64,000 nt of DNA from JANXQZ01 sp038225555 (lineage in GTDB: Bacteria > Acidobacteriota > Terriglobia > Bryobacterales > Bryobacteraceae). Numbering within the stretch: position 1 is the stretch's first letter; each line of letters starts with the position of its first letter. Shown piece by piece: positions 59,859 to 64,000 of this stretch. The translations under genes were made by a program, and so were the position numbers. The stretch lies in contig JBBRRB010000002.1 in the NCBI GenBank assembly GCA_038225555.1, positions 248,001-312,000 on the forward strand, written 5' to 3'. The notes under the pieces are model-generated. The model was not told the DNA's origin, made no database searches, and saw nothing but the letters and a program-made list of their open reading frames with translations.

Positions 59859-61295
59859 CTACTGTTTTTCTCCGCCCAGGCCGCCCAGACGGCACGACTT
59901 GCAAACGCCGAAGCCGCTCCCTGTAATCTGAATAAAGCCGCACAGCGATGTGATCCGCGTCAATTCCGCCGCACTCAGCAGGGCCGGGACAAAGCGCGTT
60001 TCCGTGATCCCAAAGGTGCCAGCAGGGCTTCCGCTGGTTACTGGAAGGGGATGGATAGTCGTGCCCCATGCCGCTAGACCGTTCGTCAAAGGATTTGCGG
60101 GGGTGCCGGCCGTAGCCGCATTGCAGGCTGGCCCAACAGTCGCCGCGCTGGTAGCCAGTAGTTTTACCACGAGGGAAGTCGGCCTACCGGGCGTCAGCGT
60201 GTTGCTCGTCAAATCGCTGACAGCCGAAAGCGAACCGAGTCCGTTGGGCGTAACCAAGCACGAGCAACAGGAGACCAATTGCTCGTCAGGCGAGAAAGCA
60301 TAGACGTTCACGCACAAACTGTCGTTTGGAAGGGGTGCGGCGGCGATGAGAGCAGCTGGTATCGGAGCGGGGACACCTTCGCCCGTGTTGGTGAAGTTGA
60401 TCACCGAGTCTCCGATCGCCAAATTGGCCGTGTAGCGGACTTGGAAGGGGTCGCCTACAAAGATGGTTGCAGTGGCTAGGTTCGAGCTACCGGCGTTAGA
60501 GGTGGCGAGTGAAGCGTTCGTCGAGGGTCCGTCTATTCTGCCTGTTACGTTGACAGTCAAACTGCAAATTGCGCTCGGCGCCAAAGTCACGTTGAAGTCA
60601 AACTCTAAGCGGTTAGTCGCCATAACAAATATGCCGCCGCAAGTATTGATCAAACCGTCCGGCGTCGAGAAGATCAAACCCGGCGGCAACACATCCACCA
60701 AATTAATATTGAGCGGAACCGTGGGATTCGGATTCGTAAGAGTCAGAGTCACGGTTGTGGTCCCGCCCAGGCTTACTGTGGCGGTTCCGAAAGCTTTCGC
60801 GAGCAGCGGAGGCAACGGAGCATTTACCTGCAAGTTCGCGGTTCCAGGGTTTCCGGCACCCTGAATGATATCTGAAGCAGTCACGCTGTTAGTCAGCAGT
60901 CCGGCGGTCGTCCCTTGGACGAGGACAGAGAAAGTGCACGAGCCGCCAGGGCCGATCACGGTGGAATTCAGACCCACAGTGGTCCCTCCCAGGGTTGCAG
61001 CCACGCCCCCAAAAGCCGATCCAACTCCCGTACAGGACGCGCTCTGGGTTCCAGTCGCCGCGAGCACGAGATTCGCGGGGAAGGTATCGAGGAAGGTCAC
61101 GCCCGTCAGTGTGGAACTCGCATTCGGGTTGGTGACGGTGAACGTCAACGTCGAGGTCGCGCCGACCGTAATTGTCGACGGATTAAATATCTTGCTGACG
61201 CCTGGGGTACTCAACAACGGACCGGCACCAACAATCATCGTCGAGAAAAAGGCCGCGCAGGCGACCATGCACAGTTGTGGTTTAAAGACAGGCAA
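59859..61295 (-). CDS. Exported DUF11 protein with SCCSC/CKSCRLGGLG module, paralogue B
   Basis: A 478-residue paralogue of A and C. TTG start at 61295 with GGAGG upstream. Leader about 1-24 (LCMVACAAFFSTMIVGAG). Two DUF11-like domains (LTGVTFLDTFPANLVLAATG; VTLTLTNPNPTVPLNINLVD). The C-terminal module is almost identical to A from DPFQVRYTANLAIGDSVINF onward, with SPDEQLVSCCSC and the end CKSCRLGGLGGEKQ. Cysteines also occur as single residues at fixed places in each DUF11 domain. It is most similar to C, so the pair probably arose by the latest duplication. Confidence 0.86.
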   Translation of the reverse strand: MPVFKPQLCMVACAAFFSTMIVGAGPLLSTPGVSKIFNPSTITVGATSTLTFTVTNPNASSTLTGVTFLDTFPANLVLAATGTQSASCTGVGSAFGGVAATLGGTTVGLNSTVIGPGGSCTFSVLVQGTTAGLLTNSVTASDIIQGAGNPGTANLQVNAPLPPLLAKAFGTATVSLGGTTTVTLTLTNPNPTVPLNINLVDVLPPGLIFSTPDGLINTCGGIFVMATNRLEFDFNVTLAPSAICSLTVNVTGRIDGPSTNASLATSNAGSSNLATATIFVGDPFQVRYTANLAIGDSVINFTNTGEGVPAPIPAALIAAAPLPNDSLCVNVYAFSPDEQLVSCCSCLVTPNGLGSLSAVSDLTSNTLTPGRPTSLVVKLLATSAATVGPACNAATAGTPANPLTNGLAAWGTTIHPLPVTSGSPAGTFGITETRFVPALLSAAELTRITSLCGFIQITGSGFGVCKSCRLGGLGGEKQ

Positions 61296-61343
61296 AGCGT
61301 TCCTCCGTTATGAATCGCGCTTTGCCTGATTGGCTTGACGCGC

Positions 61344-61356
61344 TGTCAAGCTTACC
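61344..61356 (-). promoter_or_regulatory. Shared upstream box of DUF11 gene B
   Basis: GGTAAGCTTGACA, 49-61 bases before TTG 61295. Here it is part of a hairpin: GCTTGAC and GTCAAGC around a five-base loop. Confidence 0.45.
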
Positions 61357-61410
61357 ATGTTATTCCTGCTCACAACATCTTCTAACTGGACTAGTCTGTC
61401 TAGCTAACGC

Positions 61411-62856
61411 CTACTGCTTTTCTCCGCCCAGGCCGCCCAGACGGCAGGATTTGCAAATACCGAAGCCGCTGCCTGTAATCTGAATGAAGCCGCACAGGGT
61501 TGTGATGCGAGTCAATTCCGCAGCGCTCAGCCTGGCCGAAACAAAGCGGGTTTCCGTGATCCCAAACGTCCCCGCAGGGCTTCCGGCGGTTACCGGCAAA
61601 GGGTGAATAGTGGTGCCCCATGCCGCTAGTCCGTTCGTCAAAGGATTGGCGGGAGTGCCGGCCGTGGCCGCGTTGCATACGGTCGTAGCTCCCGTCCCGG
61701 TGGTGGCCAGCAGTTTTACCACGATCGAAGTCGGCCTTCCCGGCGTTAGCGTGTTACTCGTCAAGTCGCTGACCGCCGAAAGCGAACCGAGTCCGTTGGG
61801 CGTAACCAAACATGAGCAACAGGAGACCAACTGCTCATCAGGTGAGAAAGCATACACGTTGACGCACAAACTGTCGGCTTGAACAGGTGCGGCGGCAATG
61901 GGAGCACTTGGGATGGGGGCTCGCGGGAGGCCTTCGCCCGTGTTGGTGAAGTTAATCACCGAATCTCCGATCGCCAGATTCGAGGTGTAGCGGACCTGGA
62001 ACGGATCACCCACAAAGACTGTTGCAGTCGCCGTGTTAGAGAATCCGGCTGTCGACAGGGCAAGCGACTGGTTGGTCGCGGGTCCGTCGATTGTACCTGT
62101 CACGTTCACCGTCAAGTTGCAAGTTGCACCCGGCGCGAGAGTCGCGTTCAGATCGAATTCTAGGCGGTTGGTCGCCATTACAAACGTGCCGCCGCAAGTA
62201 TTGATCAACCCGTTCGGCAACGAAAATATCAAACCGGGAGGCAAAAGGTCGGCCACGGAGAACGGGAGCGGGACCGTGGGATTCGGATTCATAATTGTAA
62301 GCGTCACAGTTGTGGTCCCGTTCAAGCCTACTGTGGCAGTTCCGAAAGCCTTCGAAAGCACCGGAGGCAACGGAGCGTTTACCTGCAAGTTCGCAGTTCC
62401 GGGGTTCCCGGCACCCTGAATGATATCTGAAGCGGTTACGTTGTTAGTCAGCAGTCCGGCGGTCGTCCCTTGGACGAGGACGGAGAAACTGCACGAGCCG
62501 CTGGGGCCGATCACGGTGGAATTCAGACCCACAGTGGTCCCTCCCAGCGTTGCAGCCACGCCTCCAAAAACCGATCCAACGCCCGTGCAGGACGCTGTCT
62601 GAGTGCCAGTGGCCGCGAGGACGAGATTGGCGGGAAAGGTGTCGAGCAAGGTCACGCCTGTCAGCGAGGCACCCGCATTCGGATTGGTGACCGTAAACGA
62701 CAACGTTGAAGTGGCACCCGCCGTAATCGTGGATGGATTGAAGCTCTTGCTAACGCTCGGGGGGGTGAGGGCCGGGGGCGGCAAGGCAAACAAAGTCATC
62801 GTTGAGAAAAAGGCCGCACAGGCGGCCTTGGGTAAGTTTAGTTTGAGTGAAGACAA
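61411..62856 (-). CDS. Exported DUF11 protein with SCCSC/CKSCRLGGLG module, paralogue C
   Basis: A 481-residue protein. TTG start at 62856 with GGAGG upstream; the open frame to 62967 is not conserved. Leader about 1-25 (KAACAAFFSTMTLFALPPP). Two DUF11-like domains nearly identical to those of B (LTGVTLLDTFPANLVLAATG). C-terminal module with SPDEQLVSCCSCLVTPNGL and the end CKSCRLGGLGGEKQ, identical to B. It stands 115 bases upstream of gene B's start. Confidence 0.86.
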   Translation of the reverse strand: MSSLKLNLPKAACAAFFSTMTLFALPPPALTPPSVSKSFNPSTITAGATSTLSFTVTNPNAGASLTGVTLLDTFPANLVLAATGTQTASCTGVGSVFGGVAATLGGTTVGLNSTVIGPSGSCSFSVLVQGTTAGLLTNNVTASDIIQGAGNPGTANLQVNAPLPPVLSKAFGTATVGLNGTTTVTLTIMNPNPTVPLPFSVADLLPPGLIFSLPNGLINTCGGTFVMATNRLEFDLNATLAPGATCNLTVNVTGTIDGPATNQSLALSTAGFSNTATATVFVGDPFQVRYTSNLAIGDSVINFTNTGEGLPRAPIPSAPIAAAPVQADSLCVNVYAFSPDEQLVSCCSCLVTPNGLGSLSAVSDLTSNTLTPGRPTSIVVKLLATTGTGATTVCNAATAGTPANPLTNGLAAWGTTIHPLPVTAGSPAGTFGITETRFVSARLSAAELTRITTLCGFIQITGSGFGICKSCRLGGLGGEKQ

Positions 62857-62902
62857 AGCGGTCCTCCGATAAGTAGCGCTTTGCCTCATCGGCTTAACGC
62901 GT

Positions 62903-62915
62903 TGTAAAGCGTAAC
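62903..62915 (-). promoter_or_regulatory. Shared upstream box of DUF11 gene C (variant)
   Basis: GTTACGCTTTACA, 47-59 bases before TTG 62856, three mismatches to the A/B box. A related hairpin (GCTTTAC, GTTAAGC) with one mismatch is kept. Confidence 0.4.
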
Positions 62916-63003
62916 ATAGAATCTCCTGACTCACAATAGCGATCCGGCCCAGTAAGATAACGAACAATGCATAGAGAACATTGTGACTAGTCTTATTGAG
63001 TAT

Positions 63004-64000
63004 CTAAGGATTGCGCGCCGCCCCCAATCCGCCCAAACGGCAAGACCGGCAAATGCCGTACCCGCTTCCATTTATCTGAATAAATCCGCACAGCGCCGTC
63101 ACGCGCTGCAGTTCGGCAGCGCTCAATTGCGCCGACTTGAATGGTGTCTCAGAGACCCCGTATGTCATGTAGAGATAGCGCGGAGATATCGGCATCGCGT
63201 GAATCGTGGTGCCCCAGGCTGCCATGCCGTTCGCCAGCGGGTTTGCAGGAGTTCCCGCAGTAGCTGCGTTGCAAGTGGTGTTGGCTCCTCCGCTGGTGGA
63301 TATCAGCTTCACTACGATCGAGGTCGGCCGGCCAGCCGTCAAGCTATTGCTTACTAGGTCAATACTGGCCGAAAGAGATTGAAGCCCGTCCGGCGTCACG
63401 GCACAAGAGCAGCATGAGATCAATTGCTCGTCGGGAGAAAAGGCGTAGGCGTTCACGCAGATGTTCCCGTTCTGCGACGGAAAGGCATTGGTAGAGCTTT
63501 CACCGGTATTGGTGAAGTTCACCACTGAATCTCCAATCGGCAGATTGGCCGTGTAACGAACTTGGTAGGGGTCGCCCACGAAGATGCCGGCGGACGCCGG
63601 GAGCCCGGTACCGCCGTTGGCGGAGGTGATCGGGGAAGTAGTGTTGTTCTGCTGGCCAGCGAGCACGCCAGCCACGCTCACTGTGACGGAGCAAGACGTA
63701 GAAGCGGCCAACGTTACGCCAGAGATAGCAATCAGATTAGATCCGGCGGTCGCGTTAACCGGTGCGCCGCAATTAGTCGCAGAAGTGCCGGTCGTAGCTA
63801 CTAAAAGTCCAGACGGCAGAGTGTCGCTGAAACTCACTCCATTCAGCGCAACCGCTGCGTTCGGATTGGCGAGGTTGAACGTTAGGTTGGTGGTCGCATT
63901 TAGATTGACGCTGGCGGCGCTAAACGCCTTGGTGAGCACCGGCGGAAGTCCTGAGGTAACCATTAGTCCTGCCGAGGCTGTGTTCCCTGTGCCGGCCGTG
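63004..64000 (-). CDS. Exported DUF11 protein with SCCSC/CRSCRLGGLG module, paralogue D, N-terminus outside window
   Basis: The frame is open from the window edge (codon phase continues upstream of the Met at 63963) to the stop at 63004, so 331 residues are visible. It holds the end of the first DUF11 domain (GTGNTASAGLMVTSGLPPVL), a complete second one, and the C-terminal module (DPYQVRYTANLPIGDSVVNF, SPDEQLISCCSCAVTPDGL). The end reads CRSCRLGGLGAARNP. It is the most diverged of the four, yet the two cysteine motifs are unchanged. The array probably continues to the right. Confidence 0.85.
   Translation of the reverse strand, partial: TAGTGNTASAGLMVTSGLPPVLTKAFSAASVNLNATTNLTFNLANPNAAVALNGVSFSDTLPSGLLVATTGTSATNCGAPVNATAGSNLIAISGVTLAASTSCSVTVSVAGVLAGQQNNTTSPITSANGGTGLPASAGIFVGDPYQVRYTANLPIGDSVVNFTNTGESSTNAFPSQNGNICVNAYAFSPDEQLISCCSCAVTPDGLQSLSASIDLVSNSLTAGRPTSIVVKLISTSGGANTTCNAATAGTPANPLANGMAAWGTTIHAMPISPRYLYMTYGVSETPFKSAQLSAAELQRVTALCGFIQINGSGYGICRSCRLGGLGAARNP

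Noticed and set aside
58286..62872. Several long plus-strand frames (up to ~197 codons) across the DUF11 array
   Set aside because: They are antisense to four clearly conserved paralogues; the minus-strand frames have leaders, ribosome sites and matching domains.

Overview
The window looks like chromosomal DNA of an acidobacterium, most probably of the Solibacter/Bryobacter type. This is inferred from content, not from a search. The signs are two very large Oar-like TonB-dependent receptors with an N-terminal carboxypeptidase-regulatory domain, a BNR-propeller protein, Gfo/Idh oxidoreductases with Tat-like leaders, a PhyH dioxygenase, many exported proteins of unknown function and rather high G+C. 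No rRNA, tRNA, CRISPR array, phage or transposase gene was recognised.

Layout. 1-9.5 kb: a cut-off BNR protein, a small membrane protein with an ABC exporter, a lone CpaF ATPase, and a 1154-residue TonB-dependent receptor behind a promoter with LacI-type operator sequences, then a PhyH oxygenase. 9.5-19.3 kb: amidase, a PilZ-J-domain fusion, Pal-like lipoprotein, PLP aminotransferase, mannose-6-phosphate isomerase, zinc dehydrogenase, a GT-C glycosyltransferase and a DksA/TraR-type protein behind a sigma-54-like promoter. 19.4-30.3 kb: PAP2 phosphatase coupled to pgeF, a histone H1-like peptide, RlmB, a MerR regulator, a FlbD-MotA-MotB stator cluster, GT4, an acyl-CoA mutase large subunit, and an ECF sigma factor followed by two tandem zinc-finger anti-sigma-like genes. 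30.4-41.6 kb: a frameshifted globin and a frameshifted MFS gene, trpS, an RlmD-type methyltransferase, a lone HigA, gamma-glutamyltransferase, an MFS transporter, feoAB, hsp20 and rlmI. 41.6-58.2 kb: the second TonB receptor, ICMT and SUMF1-type proteins, a CDF transporter, ROK kinase, two Gfo/Idh genes (one broken), a GDPD, an exported methyltransferase pair, ssb with a frameshifted LexA-like HTH gene beside it, and a GH113-like glycosidase. Two copies of a roughly 105-base imperfect palindrome lie at 46.3 and 50.3 kb.

58.3-64.0 kb, running off the right edge: four tandem paralogous exported proteins. Each complete copy has two DUF11-like domains, a strongly conserved C-terminal module of about 200 residues with an SCCSC motif, and a nearly invariant CxSCRLGGLG end. 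The three visible starts share TTG codons, GGAG-type ribosome sites and a box about 47-60 bases upstream. This array is the best candidate for an undescribed system here.

Four genes look broken: three by apparent single-base shifts, one by an internal deletion. The single-base ones could be real decay or assembly errors; raw reads would tell.
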